NCBI RefSeq assembly: GCF_000512585.2
Contig: NC_089245.1
Span: 1,736,001-1,800,000 of the forward strand
Direction: 5' to 3'
Length of the DNA stretch: 64,000 nt
Origin: Kwoniella bestiolae CBS 10118
Taxonomy: Eukaryota; Basidiomycota; Tremellomycetes; Tremellales; Cryptococcaceae
A program made the position numbers and the translations under genes. The stretch's first letter is position 1. Each line of letters begins with the position of its first letter. Shown here piece by piece: positions 1 to 11,082 of this stretch. Below the pieces are notes generated by a model that worked only from the letters and a program-made list of their open reading frames with translations, had not been told where the DNA came from and searched no databases.

Positions 1-7
1 ATCACAA

Positions 8-35
8 TTCGAATTTCTGACTGCAGAAATTCGAA
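8..35. repeat. Inverted repeat, 12-bp arms, 4-nt loop
   Basis: The arms TTCGAATTTCTG (8-19) and CAGAAATTCGAA (24-35) are exact reverse complements around ACTG. The right flank is close to that of the second inverted repeat at 432-462. Confidence 0.8.
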
Positions 36-431
36 AATAATGAGGAATGGGTTTTGGATTTGGTGTGGGGTAAAGGCGTCACACGACAAGTGATTATGAG
101 TTAGTTTGGGGTAAAGTTTAGATGGTCGGATTTGAACCGGATCAACACCGATAGGACGGAGGAGAGAAGCAAACAGCAAAGTATGTTGGACAAGGAAATA
201 AGGTTGACAAGCACACAGATTGATCTGCACTTTGATGATGTGATTGTCAAATGTTAGTCCTCTCTGTCCACTTGCTAACAAGGACAGACAGACGCACTGA
301 TCGGCTCTGCCTACAATCACCCCAGCCAACATCCTATCCTCGACTCGACACTACTACTCATTGCCCCACACTTTTTACATTGAGCTGAGCTCACATCATA
401 TCGCATTTGACCGAGTCAACTTCTCAAAACG

Positions 432-462
432 ATTTTCGAATCTTATCTTCAGATTCGAAAAT
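432..462. repeat. Inverted repeat, 12-bp arms, 7-nt loop
   Basis: The arms ATTTTCGAATCT (432-443) and AGATTCGAAAAT (451-462) are exact reverse complements. Like the repeat at 8-35, it centres on TTCGAA and continues into an AT-rich ATGA flank. Confidence 0.8.
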
Positions 463-959
463 AACATGAAATCTCGTTCCTTGCACTTTCCGATTTCTTC
501 CGATACTGTCATTTTTATCACCGGAACTGCCGGAGTGCGATTCCTGATTTTACTGTGAATTGTGGGAAAGATGATGGGTTGAGCTCCAACAGCTAGATGA
601 CGACGATGAGGGATGCAGTGTCAGGATATATGATATCAAGTGAGCTCTACTCGTGAGAAATAAGGATGAAGACGAGTCGAGCAGGTCACCCAGCATGAGA
701 ATTCTCTGTTTTTCAGTTTTGCGTTTCAGATTGTGTTCAAAGCTTATCTCAGGGTCTAAGTTCTCGATCACATTCCACTGCCGATCTAACACAGAACGGT
801 GATGTCACGTGATACCTTTTTCTGCTAACCGTGGGAAACTACTCATTCACATCAGATGGTTGACCTCAACATGTATTGACTCTCGAGGTGAAAGCGTTGA
901 GTTAGTCGAAATGATCTTGTATATATACTCCCTATATAGATCTTTCGATAAATACAGAG

Positions 960-2211
960 ATGTCCACCACCAACCAGCAGCCAGGACTAAGCTATAAAGG
1001 TCAGCTATCTCTCATGAACTTTTCACCTTGTGTGCCTTGGTTGATGATGCTTCTCCCGTCTTGCAGAAATAGCAGACGCGATCATATCATTCTGTGAGCT
1101 AAGCCCATCTCGAATAAGCGGTACAAGCTGATTTCAAATGAGGGATTCTAACAGTAGAGATATCCCTCCACACAATCTTATATCTCCGGTCCGTCTACCC
1201 CGCATCGACATTCTCAAGACGACGAGCACACCAAGTCCCAGTCTATCAATCGCGTCACCCGCAAGTCCGAGGGTACATTACCAATGTCATATCCTCCTTG
1301 GCTCCTGAGATACATAATGGGAAACTACGGAGGATGACGGTAGTGATAAAAGGGGTGGAGGATGGATTACCTAGGGAGAGAATGATTTTCGATCTGGGAT
1401 ATCTGGGGGAGTTGGATAAGCTCAGAGAAGGGAGGGGAAGCGAGGTTGGGTATGTCCGTTTCCTTGTGTACACGTATCTTACCCTTATTGTGCTGTTCAT
1501 CTTATAAGATGACTTGCTGTAAGATATTATTTGATGCTGATGAACAGACCGATCTTGATGCTGTAGGCTGATCGGAGCACCCAATGCAGAAGAGTTGGGG
1601 TTGATGTTACGTGGTTTCCTTATAAAGCTAAATGCGTTAGATGGTCAACTGCTAGATAACAAAGGTGAGCATCCCAGCTCCCTTAGCCCAGCTCAGATAT
1701 GCCGTGTTCACTCGGTAACCTCTATCTAACTTTCGGCCACCTTAGGCGAAACCACCTTCGCAGTTATAATAGAAACGAATGATTCCCTCGAACCTTCGTC
1801 AAATATCAACGAAGATGGGGTAAGTCCCATTGACATCAAGCTTTATACCCATGTCTTGATCGCGGAGCTTGTCATGCTAATAACTCATCGTTCGTTGTGC
1901 AGTCCGTACCACCATGGATACCGGCCTTGGCAAATGATACGCTCCATCCGCCGGCTTCCCAAGATTTGGAGGGCTGTACCGAGAAACATGAACCGCTGTT
2001 GAATGTCAAAGCAGTCGAGACAGGTGTGATAGATGTGAGTGTAGTTTCACCTGTCATTCGTCTTCACGAGTCAGGGACAACACCTCGTGTGCACTATCGA
2101 TATATGAATAAATACCGACATGATGCTAATCTTGATAATCACTTCGCGTAGATTCGTCTGATGGTACAGGAATGTATAGCCAAAACGGGCATCGACAGGC
2201 TAGATCCATAA
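960..2211 (+). CDS. REV7: Rev7/MAD2B-type HORMA-domain protein (DNA polymerase zeta subunit)
   Basis: Seven exons (960-999, 1067-1093, 1155-1449, 1567-1664, 1746-1819, 1903-2034, 2152-2211) join in frame to about 241 residues. The product reads as one HORMA domain. Near residue 25 is HTILYLRSVYP, followed by RRRAHQVPVYQSRHPQVRGY, which closely matches the Rev7 pattern of a TILY-RxVYP helix and a VPVxxSRHPQ segment. Further on are the LMLRGFLIKL helix and, at the C-terminus, a safety-belt-like stretch (LLNVKAVETGVIDIRLMVQE). In the known family, Rev7 binds Rev3 and Rev1 in translesion DNA synthesis and, in animals, shieldin. The length fits Rev7 (about 210-245 residues). Intron 3 uses the second of two candidate acceptors (CTGTAG at 1561-1566), because the upstream AG gives a stop. 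The VPVYQSRHPQ block favours Rev7 over spindle Mad2. Confidence 0.9.
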
Positions 2212-2546
2212 CTCAAGATTCATATGTAGCACATAATAGAAGGAAAGGACGATTATTTTCATCAGGTTGTACAATTTCATGTATGTCATGCAATTCCGTA
2301 CCAATTTGCTTTGAGTGCCGCATCTCGACAAGAACGACGTCTACTAATCGTTTGTACCTCAATCACCATCAAGCGGTCACAGAGTAGACATTCAATCATA
2401 TATTGATACATACACCCCAATCTGATTGCTTTCTCCCGTGTGGAATGGGACAATTTCTATGACAATTATAGGAATTATTTCTAGCCGATTACCTAAGTAT
2501 CGTTCTATTCGATACTGTCCAGTCGAGTCTGGTTTGGTATCTCGTT
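2212..2546. other. Convergent intergenic region
   Basis: This is the space between the 3' ends of REV7 (+) and the first glycine-rich gene (-). I see no gene in it; it presumably holds both 3' UTRs. Confidence 0.5.
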
Positions 2547-3414
2547 CTAAAATCTTCCACCACCCCCTGGTCCACCTCCAAATCCGCCACCCCCTGGACC
2601 TCCTCCATGATGACCCGGTCCACCTCCTCCGAAACCTCCCCCACCTGGACCTCCCCCTCCAAATCCACCACCACCTCCAAAACCACCGCCTCCTGGTCCG
2701 CCTCCATGATGACCTGGTCCACCACCCTCAAACCCACCACCACCGCCGAACCCACCCCCGGGGCCATCACCGAACCCACCATGATGACCTTGACCTGGTC
2801 CACCACCCCCAAACCCACCACCACCACCAAACCCACCTCCGGGAGGACCACCCTGCCCTCCAAACCCGCCTTGCCCTTGTCCGTGTCCATGTCCGTGGTG
2901 CCCTCCAAATCCGTCGCCTTGACCATGTTGACCTCCGAATCCTGGACCACCCCCACCACCGCCTCCGAATCCTCCTTGACCTTGAGGATATCCCCCGCCT
3001 CCTCCGAAACCACCTTGCCCACCATAGCCGGGACCACCTTGACCGTACCCCTGATTTTGATATTGTCCTCCACCGGTTTGATATCCGTGTTTCTTGGCTT
3101 CTCCTTGAGCTACCATACCGGGGTTGTTCAGCTTCTTACCGACTATAGCAAGGGTGCGAGGACAGATCAGCAAGGTGTAGACGCCATACGGACTTGTAGG
3201 TGGAGGAATTGGAATTGACGACTGGTTGATACTTTAAAGAGGAGAATTTACCCATCGCTTCGAGTGAACCTTCTATCTTATCGCTCAACGAGGGCTTATG
3301 AGATCTAAGACTGGTGTATCGTTATCAGATAGCAGTCAACATGGATCATGAGACAGAATAGGTATACAGAGTATAGACGACTCACCCCCCATGTCCATGT
3401 CCTAGTAATCCCAT
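2547..3414 (-). CDS. Glycine-rich low-complexity protein, tandem paralogue 1
   Basis: Three exons (3386-3414, 3252-3304, 2547-3142) give 225 residues. The N-terminus starts MGLLGHGHGG and continues to HKPSLSDKIEG and then VGKKLNNPGMVAQGEAKKHG. The remainder is almost entirely GGGFGGGG, GPGHHGG and GGPGGGG repeats, ending in GGGRF. Two further genes downstream on the same strand share the intron positions and phases, the KPS..-K-G block and the VGK..-NP-VA-GEA-HGY block. The second block loosely recalls CsbD-like stress proteins, but I cannot assign that family. There is no signal peptide or membrane segment. The function is unknown. The extreme Gly/His bias suggests a disordered, possibly condensate-forming protein (inference). 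Long + strand frames here are shadows of the repeats. Confidence 0.85.
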
Positions 3415-4124
3415 GATGTTTTGGTCGTCCTGTCTGTGATATCGTATGAATTATGAATTATTGTAATTTGTGAAGTACTGTACGAGTAGCTCGGTGGCAA
3501 TGATTAGGTTGTTGCTTGTATATGCATAGAATATCATCGACTCGTCGCCTTATATGCAGCTGACAGCAGCATGAAAGCGATGTTGTTTTCATTTAATCGA
3601 TGTGAGTCGGACAAATGACGACATTCCCGCAGTCGCTGTCAAGCGGTTTTTACGGATTGAGTTTCCGTATCGAATTCGGTTGGATTAACTTAACGTTTCG
3701 CAGCACATACGCATTTTTGGCGAGACTGTACATCCCCATTAGGATCTGTACATGTACCTATATATTCGCAATGATAGAGTGGAATATCGTACCGATCAAT
3801 GGTGTATAAATTGTCAGCGGGAAAAGGACGTTCGAGCGAATACGAACGCCATGCAGACGATCAACGATTAATAATGGTAGTCATCGTTATCTATTCGTGG
3901 CGTTCTTGGGCGTATGACCTACTGTACAGTAACGATCTGTCTCTGTCTTGCGAAAAATGGGTGCTGCCATTCGCGAGCGCTGCATACTGTAGGCTACTGC
4001 TGCACGTTGATGCAAGTCGGTCCGTACGTTTCAACAGGTCAATCCATCTCATTCGAGACTTCGACGCTAACGTTACCTGAGTATCGCTACATATATATTG
4101 TCACTTCTCTAACTTCGTTACGAT
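3415..4124. other. Intergenic region between glycine-rich genes 1 and 2
   Basis: It holds the promoter of the gene at 2547-3414 and the 3' flank of the gene at 4125-4956. I see no further gene. Confidence 0.5.
3549..3556 (-). promoter_or_regulatory. Probable TATA box of glycine-rich gene 1
   Basis: CATATAAG on the minus strand lies about 135 bp upstream of the start codon at 3414. Confidence 0.5.
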
Positions 4125-4956
4125 CTAGTATCTTCTATCATTCCCACCGAAAGGAGGCTGTCCATATCCCCCACCTTGTCCATTACCCGGTCCCGGTCCA
4201 CCACCAAATCCACCACCCTGTTGACCAGAACCACGTCCATGTCCAAATTCACCTGGTCCACCTCCGAACCTTTCTCTCTCACCATGTCCAAACTCACCAC
4301 CACCACCGGGAGGTCCACCGTGATGCCCCTGTCCCGGTCCACCTGGTCCACCACCATATCCTCCTAGACCTTCGGGTCCGTGTCCTCCACCTGCATGATC
4401 ACCCAACGGTCTCCCGGAATCGTGTCCTGCTGGACCACCGGGTCCGCCGAACCCTTGGTTTGGGCCTTGGCCTTGTCCACCAAACCCTCCTGCACCACCG
4501 CCATTGTGTCCCTGATGACCCTCGGGACCACCATACCCTCCTGGACCTCCCCCTTGATTACCTCCTGGACCGCCGTATCCTCCCGGTCCGCCTTGGCCTT
4601 GCTGCCCGTACCTCTGCGGACCCCCTTGAGGTCCACCATGAGGTCCAGGTCCCCCTTGATTATATCCATGCTGTCTCGCTTCTCCCTCTGCTACTTTCTG
4701 GGGATTGTGGGTCGCTTTGCCGACTGTGACGTTACATAGCAAATCAGCTGAGTTCAAATCGTACTCACTGATAGAATGTTCAGCTCAAGGAAGGCAGAGG
4801 AATAGGATGTGATGTTAAGTTGACTCACCAAACTCTTCCATTCGGCCGCCCATCTTCTCGCCGAACGAGGGTTTAGGAGGTCTATCGACAAGATGGTATT
4901 AGCAAAATTCCCAATAGCGATGGAAGAAGAGGGACTTACCCGTCGTGATGTCCCAT
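4125..4956 (-). CDS. Glycine-rich low-complexity protein, tandem paralogue 2
   Basis: Three exons (4940-4956, 4829-4881, 4125-4723) give 222 residues. The start is MGHHDGPPKPSFGEKMGGRM, followed by EEFVGKATHNPQKVAEGEAR and QHGY. The body is Gly/Pro/Gln/His-rich (GGPGGYGG, GGPGQGHHGG) and less pure in glycine than paralogue 1. It includes a PAGHDSGRPLGDHAGG segment that recurs in paralogue 3. It ends PPFGGNDRRY, nearly identical to the end of paralogue 3. Exon 2 is 53 nt, exactly as in paralogue 1, and intron phases match, so the genes are tandem duplicates. The role is unknown. Two conserved ends around a free-running low-complexity centre suggest that the ends are functional and the centre is a spacer or self-association region (inference). 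Confidence 0.87.
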
Positions 4957-5626
4957 TTTTGTTTAGGTCTAGTTTTGCTTCGGGTAGTGTGTGTTCAATT
5001 TGTGTATCTGCGTAGTTATGATTATGCGATGGAAAAGAAGGATGATACAACGCCGACCTTCTTATATATAACGACTCTTATGTACGCAAGTGGGTCAGTC
5101 AGATAGCTTCGAGTCATTTGAGGTAGTAGGCATTATGTTGATCATCATGACGCCATGCGCAGTTGTGCTCTGTGAGAAAATGGAACGCTGGAGAGCACAC
5201 ATCTGCGGAAACAGTCGGGGGTTCCTCGCAGTACAGTGCGTCCCACCCCATGTTTCATTTGAAAAGTACAAGGTAAATGTGGGAGAACGATCATCTTTGC
5301 CAACTCGCAGTAAGAATCCAAACAAGGGTGGATAAGGGAGGTGGAGGATATTTCCAAAATGATGACGTACAGCTCCAGGAAAATCCAGGGCTGTTTCGCT
5401 GTGTCTTCGCAGTTTGTCATCGAGCTTAAAAAACAAAGACCCAGTTATGCATGAGCGCAGTAGAGTTGATTCTCAGGTATATCAGCATGAATATCGACTG
5501 GTTGCGATCCACTCGTAGATTTGTATGAGAATTCGATGATCATTTGATATTCATTCATTTCGTCATGTCTATATGCTACAAATTTGATTGACTTCTTACG
5601 TTCCTTCTTTCTAACCATACAACCAC
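4957..5626. other. Intergenic region between glycine-rich genes 2 and 3
   Basis: It holds the promoter of the gene at 4125-4956 and the 3' flank of the gene at 5627-6764. Overlapping open frames on both strands around 5090-5436 show no splice continuation and were not accepted. Confidence 0.5.
5061..5070 (-). promoter_or_regulatory. Probable TATA box of glycine-rich gene 2
   Basis: TATATATAAG on the minus strand lies about 105 bp upstream of the start codon at 4956. Confidence 0.6.
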
Positions 5627-6764
5627 TTAGTACCTTCTTTCACTACCGCCGAAGGGAGGTTGGACGTTGTTACCACCCAATCCAGTACCATGTTGGCCGG
5701 TCCTGGTGAGACCTCCATGTTCACCTGATCCCGTCAAACCACCATGTTGACCATTACCTGTGAGACCACCATGTTGTCCATGGTGACCCGCACCACCTAC
5801 TCCCCCAGCACCGCTACCCAAAGGTAACCCCGAATCATGTCCAGCAGGCCCACCTCCCAATCCTACTCCCGTACCCTCATGTGTCCTAGAAGCCGAGGTG
5901 GATCCACCTCCCAATCCAGAATGTTGGCCTTCGAATCGAGATTCGCCTAGTCCCCCACCGGAGGTCGAACCGACGTGGTGGGATTGTTGTTGGGGATGAC
6001 CACCGAAGCCTGGTTGACCTTGACCAGCGGGGAAGGGCTCGGTGTTTCCGATTCGCGAGTTACCGTGTTCGCCTAATCCGTGGCCGGTACCGGTGTGGGA
6101 GGAAGAGTGGCCGAGACCTTCGTGTCGGTCATTGTGTGTGCCGCCAACACCAGTACCAGTGCCAGAGTGGGTACCACCTACACCGGCACCAGTGTGGGAG
6201 TTACTAGTACCGGTGTGGGAATTACCAGTGTGAGCACCACCTGCACCAATACCAGTGTGAGAGTTACCGGTAGTACCATGATGAGACGAAGGGTTGATCG
6301 AATGTTCTCCCGCCAATCCACCGGGGTTCTCACCCTTGTTCAAAGTCTCGTTATACCCCTTGGCACCGCCCGGTGGTCCGGCGTAACCGTGTTTCTTGGC
6401 TTCTCCCTCGGCGACCTTTCCGGGGTTGTTTGTTGCTTTTCCGACTATATTCGAGTGAAAATCCGGTAAGTACGAGAGGATCATAGTGAAGGAGAGGAGG
6501 AAAATGCGGTGATCATCATGTTGTGAGATGTTATGTCACTTCATGGATGGGGATATATGTGGTGAGAATCGGATGAAGAATGGGTCCACTCACCAAGCTC
6601 TTCGATACCTCCTCCGATCTTTTGTCCGATAGATGGTTTGGCAGCGGTCCTACGGTGGCTTGATATCAGCATGAAGAAGCCTTAGTCAAGCTTGAGATTG
6701 AAGGTAAAACTCACTCGTCATATTGTTGACCGTGGCCTTGTCCTTGGTTGTGTGCACTTGTCAT
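5627..6764 (-). CDS. Glycine/histidine/threonine-rich protein, tandem paralogue 3
   Basis: Three exons (6715-6764, 6594-6649, 5627-6444) give 307 residues. The N-terminus reads MTSAHNQGQGHGQQYDE, then TAAKPSIGQKIGGGIEELVG and KATNNPGKVAEGEAKKHGY, the same module as the two neighbouring paralogues. The centre differs: it is built of GNSHTG-, GGTHSGTG- and NSHTGAG-type units and later GQHGGLTGNG and GEHGGLTRTG units. It shares PAGHDSG with paralogue 2 and ends PPFGGSERRY. The intron phases are conserved. No signal peptide or known catalytic domain is visible. The function is unknown. As the longest and most composition-shifted copy, it shows that the repeat core evolves faster than the ends. 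Confidence 0.87.
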
Positions 6765-7923
6765 CTTTGGTTATTGCTATGATTTGTTCGTTATGTGATG
6801 TAATGTCTTTGCCTTCGTCTTTGACCTGAATATTCCAACTAGGAAAGCGCACCTTACGACCACTTATATACCCATCTTCGCCTTCTGTTGAGCTTCACAG
6901 ACGAAAACTAAAACACATCAATGATGAGTCATATAACGTCAGATGAGCTAATGATCATCATGACGTGACTTGGCGTCACCCAAGAAGTGTGTGACTCATA
7001 GGCACGAGGGGAGTAGCATCCGAACAAAGGATTGATGACTGAAGTGGGTATCCGAAGAACCCGAAGTCATGGACTTGGTCATATAAGGAACGACTAAGCT
7101 GGTCATCCACGCAGCACCTCGTAATGCTGTACAATTCTAGAACGTTCATAATGCTCCACGTTTTTAGAGTCGCTTGGCTGTAGTGTTGTAAATGTGACGT
7201 CCCCTCGTGCAGCGATACTGGTACTGTCATCCGTTCCTCGCAGTGGACATCAGAGGAGACAAAGCGAAGGTGAGGTCTTTCAAAGTGGAGGAGGATGATA
7301 TGACGACATTCTCAGGGTTAAACACGTGGCACATCTTCGTCGAAGCCGTTTTAGCCGAGCGAACGATACATTAACTTAGGACTCCGTGATAGAAGCTGTT
7401 CAACACTGTGCCAGTGTAACTGATTTTCTACCAAAGCACTTGACTTACAGACGAATCTGAACCTCTCAACGAGGGAATGCTCCAAGCGAAACAGCTGCAC
7501 TGAAGCATCTACGATGCGACGTCAATCATGTTGATCATATTCTTCACCGTTCGCCTTGATCCCTTTGTTCGCTGTGATACAAAGAAAGGATAGATATCGT
7601 CGATGTGCCGTATGAACGTATATAGCCGCGGTACGAGTCTATGCCTTTTGACTATCCTTGGGTACTCCTTTGTACTCTGATTGTTAGACCGAGGGCCCAG
7701 ATTAGCGAGCATGACCAGCTCACAGCAAATGCAAGTATCCAGGAGTTATCCCAGTATTCTAACAGATGCTTCATCTCATTTCCAGCGACTAACTCAATCA
7801 CTCACCAAGCGAATATCCCATACCACCAAAAACCACACATCGAATAAGGTATTACTTCCCTTCCCCTTACATCCCTCCTTCACCCGGCTAAACTGATCAG
7901 TCCAACCTCCAGACCAAAGTACC
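6765..7923. other. Divergent intergenic region
   Basis: It separates two divergent genes and carries the promoter of the minus-strand gene ending at 6764. On the + side, an intron-like segment (GT at about 7849, acceptor before 7902) probably belongs to the 5' UTR of the gene starting at 7924. An ATG at about 7711 opens a frame through that intron, but it reaches a stop soon after splicing, so I did not use it as the start. Confidence 0.4.
6863..6870 (-). promoter_or_regulatory. Probable TATA box of glycine-rich gene 3
   Basis: TATATAAG on the minus strand lies about 100 bp upstream of the start codon at 6764. Confidence 0.6.
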
Positions 7924-8436
7924 ATGGCCTTCGCCCTCCACCCCCTCCTATCGACCTACCCAGGCGCCTCCTTCTTCCCCAACGGCAACCTGAACGGCCC
8001 TCATCTCTCTATCCAATCCGGCGGTCCCTCATCAGGGTATTGGGGCCACGTCCCCTGGAACCTCCCCGAGTTTCCCCAATGGGAACTACCCCCGGCCGTC
8101 ATCGCTGCTCAGGAGGGTAGGGGGACAGGGGTGTATGGGTATACGCTTGAGGGGGGAGGACAGGGGATGAGGTTTGATTATGGGTGGCCTAAGTATGGGC
8201 CTATGCCCCTCCGACCGGAGTTGGGAGGGTTTGGTGAGTTTGTGTTCTGTGTTTTGTGAAATGGAGTAAGGCGATGGTCATTGGTCTTTTGCCCTGTGTC
8301 ACCTGACTCATCTCCACCTTCTGAGTTGAATTAACAACGATGGGGCTGATCATTCGTACGTACACACCACGCAGTCGGAAAGACCAATCCCTTCGGACGA
8401 AGTTTCCCACACGGATTCTACAAGACTACCTACTAG
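7924..8436 (+). CDS. Small hypothetical protein
   Basis: Two exons (7924-8233, 8375-8436) encode 123 residues. The start was chosen for its strong ACCATGG context and because the upstream frame does not join. The protein is rich in Gly, Pro and aromatic residues (GYWGHVPWNLPEFPQW, FDYGWPKYGPMPLRPE). It ends VGKTNPFGRSFPHGFYKTTY after an intron that splits a Val codon. There is no signal peptide, transmembrane segment or familiar motif. The composition (many W, Y, P and G, few charges) suggests a small conserved structural or mitochondrial protein, but I do not recognise a family. It is the only well-supported + strand gene between REV7 and 45 kb. A 5' UTR intron upstream is likely. Coding status is supported by the clean splice join and protein-like sequence. 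Confidence 0.65.
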
Positions 8437-8751
8437 TTTTCATGTCCTCATCAGCGGAGAACAAAAATATCGGACGGGTAACAAGGACAAGATAAGTGGA
8501 GCCCAAAAATATAGGTATACTCGGACTACAGTAGATGCATCGCCGTTGTCCTTCCAACAATCGTGCGTGTGCCGAGATCGAATCTAACATTTCCCGATGA
8601 TCTCAGAATCGATCCTATAACTCACGTCAATTCCTTACTCACGTAAGCTATTCATCCATTGGCGTTGTAAAATAAGATACCAGAATTGCATACACAATAA
8701 CTCAAAGCAAATGAACGTAACCTATGAATATGATACTCATCGAACGAAACA
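8437..8751. other. Convergent intergenic region
   Basis: This short gap lies between two convergent 3' ends. I see no gene in it. Confidence 0.5.
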
Positions 8752-11082
8752 TCACTTCTTCTTCCAAGATCTCGATCCCCCAATAACCTCCGTCAACTCA
8801 TCATCCCTCTTGAACGTCACGCTCTTCTTCCTCCTCACATTTCCTCTTCTTTGATTATCTACAGCATCCGCTTCGTTGTTTGCCTGTTGGGATATGTTAC
8901 TGCTATTCTCCTGACTTCCTATCTCTCTTCGTTCGGGGAAGGCTGACAAGTCACTCTGATCATCTAAAAATACCTTTGCTGGCCATACCCATACCAGCTC
9001 CTTCCTGGACCTCCAGGGAAAGTTGCGTTGCCCATCTGGTCGATTGGCTGATTACCGTACGCCACGCCTGATTGAGCTCCGTAGGTGTAGGGGTGCATTC
9101 CCTTTTTCGCGAGAATGAGAAGTTCAAGTCAGCTTTTCGCCACTTTTGACTGATCAACAAACCGAAAAGAAAGCATCAAAAGATTTTGAACGACAATGGG
9201 ATTGAATGAGAGACAGAATTAGTCAGTCTGAAGACCATCTCTGCCACGTAAAACTCATTACGCCGCTCAAACCTTTCCATAGTCATCCTGGGACCTTATA
9301 GAAACAAAGACCAACTCACAGGTCCAGCTTGCGCCTCTCCCAACTGCCCATGATTGCCCGGAATCCCACCCAACGGTCCACCCATCATCCCATTCATCAT
9401 CCCAGGCTGCATCCCGCCCATTCCCATTCCCATGCCACCCATGCCGTTCATCCCGTTCATGCCCATCTGATTCATCATCATTGGATTATTCATCATTCCC
9501 CCTCCCCCCATTGCTCCTGGCATTCCCAACGCTCCCATACCGGGCTGAGCCATACCCATACCGGGCATACCCATTGTTTGAGGACCCATCATCCCTCCAT
9601 TCCCTGGCATCATTCCTCCCTGCATTGGCATTTGGTTCATCATGGGGTTCTGCATTCCACCCATGCCGTACGGTTGTTCTGTGACTCTTCCCATTAGTAT
9701 TGACCTCCCTCCTATCCAGCTCAGTACGGTCGAAGGGTTGATATGACTTCCTGCGTAACGAAATATGTGGCGGATACTCACGGTTGTAAAGACTCCTCCT
9801 TCTCATTCGCCTATCATCATCCGAATCACTATCATTATCAGCCCCATAGCCTGAATATCGAGATCCAGGTCTTCGATGAGAGTGGGAGTGGGGAAGATCA
9901 TAGTGCTAGAACACACACATATTGTCAGCTGTGAGTACAGTAGCGAGTATAACTGGTGTCAGGATCTGGCGACTTACCCTGTCGAACAAGTATTTGGCCG
10001 TGGCAGCAGCGTATTGAGCGGCATCTTCGGTATTTGCTCGGGATGATCTAGGCTGGACACGATCCCAGAGACTGAACACTGTAGTAGAGCGTTGAGTGTC
10101 AGCGTCAAGGCAGTTACAGACGATAACATACTAATTAAAGGAGTATGCGGGGAGATCACTTACACTCAGCCACAGCTAAACCAACCAGTCTTTCTCTGTT
10201 CTCCTGAGTGGGATTAGCATGATAAGCAGAATAATGGTCTCTATCCCAGATCCTAACATCAATGTTGAGGTATGATCAGCTCCGCTATTTCTAATGAGTT
10301 TATGATAGCTGAGCAGACAAATACCCACAGATAAGCTTGATAAGCTGCAGCCCCTCCCAACGTCTTATTACCAGCATCAGGCCCCTCAGCTTGATAGTAC
10401 ACCCGCCGGTGAGCATCTCGAGCGGCTTCCTCAGATAAATGTCGATTCGCGAAAAAGTTGGTCAAGCTTGAGATCTGTTTTGAGAAGAAATTTGGAGATA
10501 GAGGTGTTGTGAGAGCAGAGTCTTGTAAGCCTTCGTGTTCACGTTGATACTTATCTTTATGTTTGAGATATTGATATTCTCTTAGAAGACGTACGATGTT
10601 GTCGAAGAATGATCTTTCGAGTCTTCCTCCGTTGTATTGAGCCTTTGCCTGGTGTAGTAGGTATGTGGTATAAGCTATGCTCTCGGTGTGATAACTATCT
10701 AAGCAAGGTGTGATGATGACTAACTAAGTCCCATGCACCCCAGGTAGCTTCGGGTTTGTACCCCAAAGTAGGTAAGGTATAATCGTAGCCCTATCGTCAA
10801 AGATCATCTCATCAACAATCAACAACCTGCTTGATACGGATCACGCCAGGCTCTTGCCACTCCTCATGACTATATGATTGAGGGACCCACAAGATGTCTC
10901 CAAGCCTGACCATACCCTCCCATCCCATTCATCCCCATCCCCATGCCCATACCATTCATCATACCAGGCTGCATTCCGCCCATACCCATGCCATTCATAC
11001 CCTGCATTTGCATCTGCTGCTGCATCCTCGGATCCATCATTCCCATCTGCCCCATCATGGGAGTCTGATTATAGTATTGCAT
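8752..11082 (-). CDS. Met/Gly-rich protein with CipC-like (DUF3759-like) core
   Basis: Nine exons (10891-11082, 10725-10790, 10329-10648, 10164-10252, 9978-10078, 9782-9905, 9320-9678, 8974-9101, 8752-8899) join to 508 residues. The N-terminus is Met/Gly/Gln-rich (MQGMNGMGMGGMQPG). The core carries SEEAARDAHRRVYYQAEG, LGGAAAYQAYLIWDRDHY, RLVGLAVAELFSLWD and an AAQYAAATAKYLFDR helix. The GAAAY..-A and LVGLAVAE blocks resemble fungal CipC/DUF3759 proteins; that assignment is tentative. A second Met/Gly-rich stretch follows (9320-9678). Two introns use GTGGGT donors, because GTAT alternatives break the frame. If the last intron (8900-8973) is retained, translation stops at 8964-8966 after YGYGQQRYF; if spliced, a basic tail with RRKKSVTFKRDDELTEV is added. 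A 5' UTR intron ending in CCCAG just before the start is likely. The biochemical role is unknown. Confidence 0.75.

Larger units (their letters stand above)
1..959. other. Intergenic region upstream of REV7
   Basis: No gene is supported here; open frames are short and lack a coherent spliced continuation. Two perfect 12-bp inverted repeats, at 8-35 and 432-462, are listed separately. A TATA-like run (tatatactccctatata, about 919-935) lies just before the REV7 start and may be its core promoter. Confidence 0.5.

Noticed and set aside
2426..3218. Long + strand frames opposite the first glycine-rich gene
   Set aside because: They are codon-frame shadows of GG-rich repeats (His/Pro- or Thr/Ser-rich nonsense). 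The minus frame has conserved introns and paralogues.
3914..4739. Long + strand frames opposite the second glycine-rich gene
   Set aside because: Same cause: low-complexity shadow with no splice structure or homologous counterpart.
2547..6444. Repeat arrays that could suggest a CRISPR or satellite
   Set aside because: The repeats are irregular coding units in frame with spliced genes, in a eukaryotic genome; there is no constant spacer length.
7711..7848. Upstream ATG frame as N-terminus of the gene at 7924
   Set aside because: After the only plausible intron, the frame runs into a TGA, whereas ATG 7924 has a strong context and gives a clean two-exon protein.
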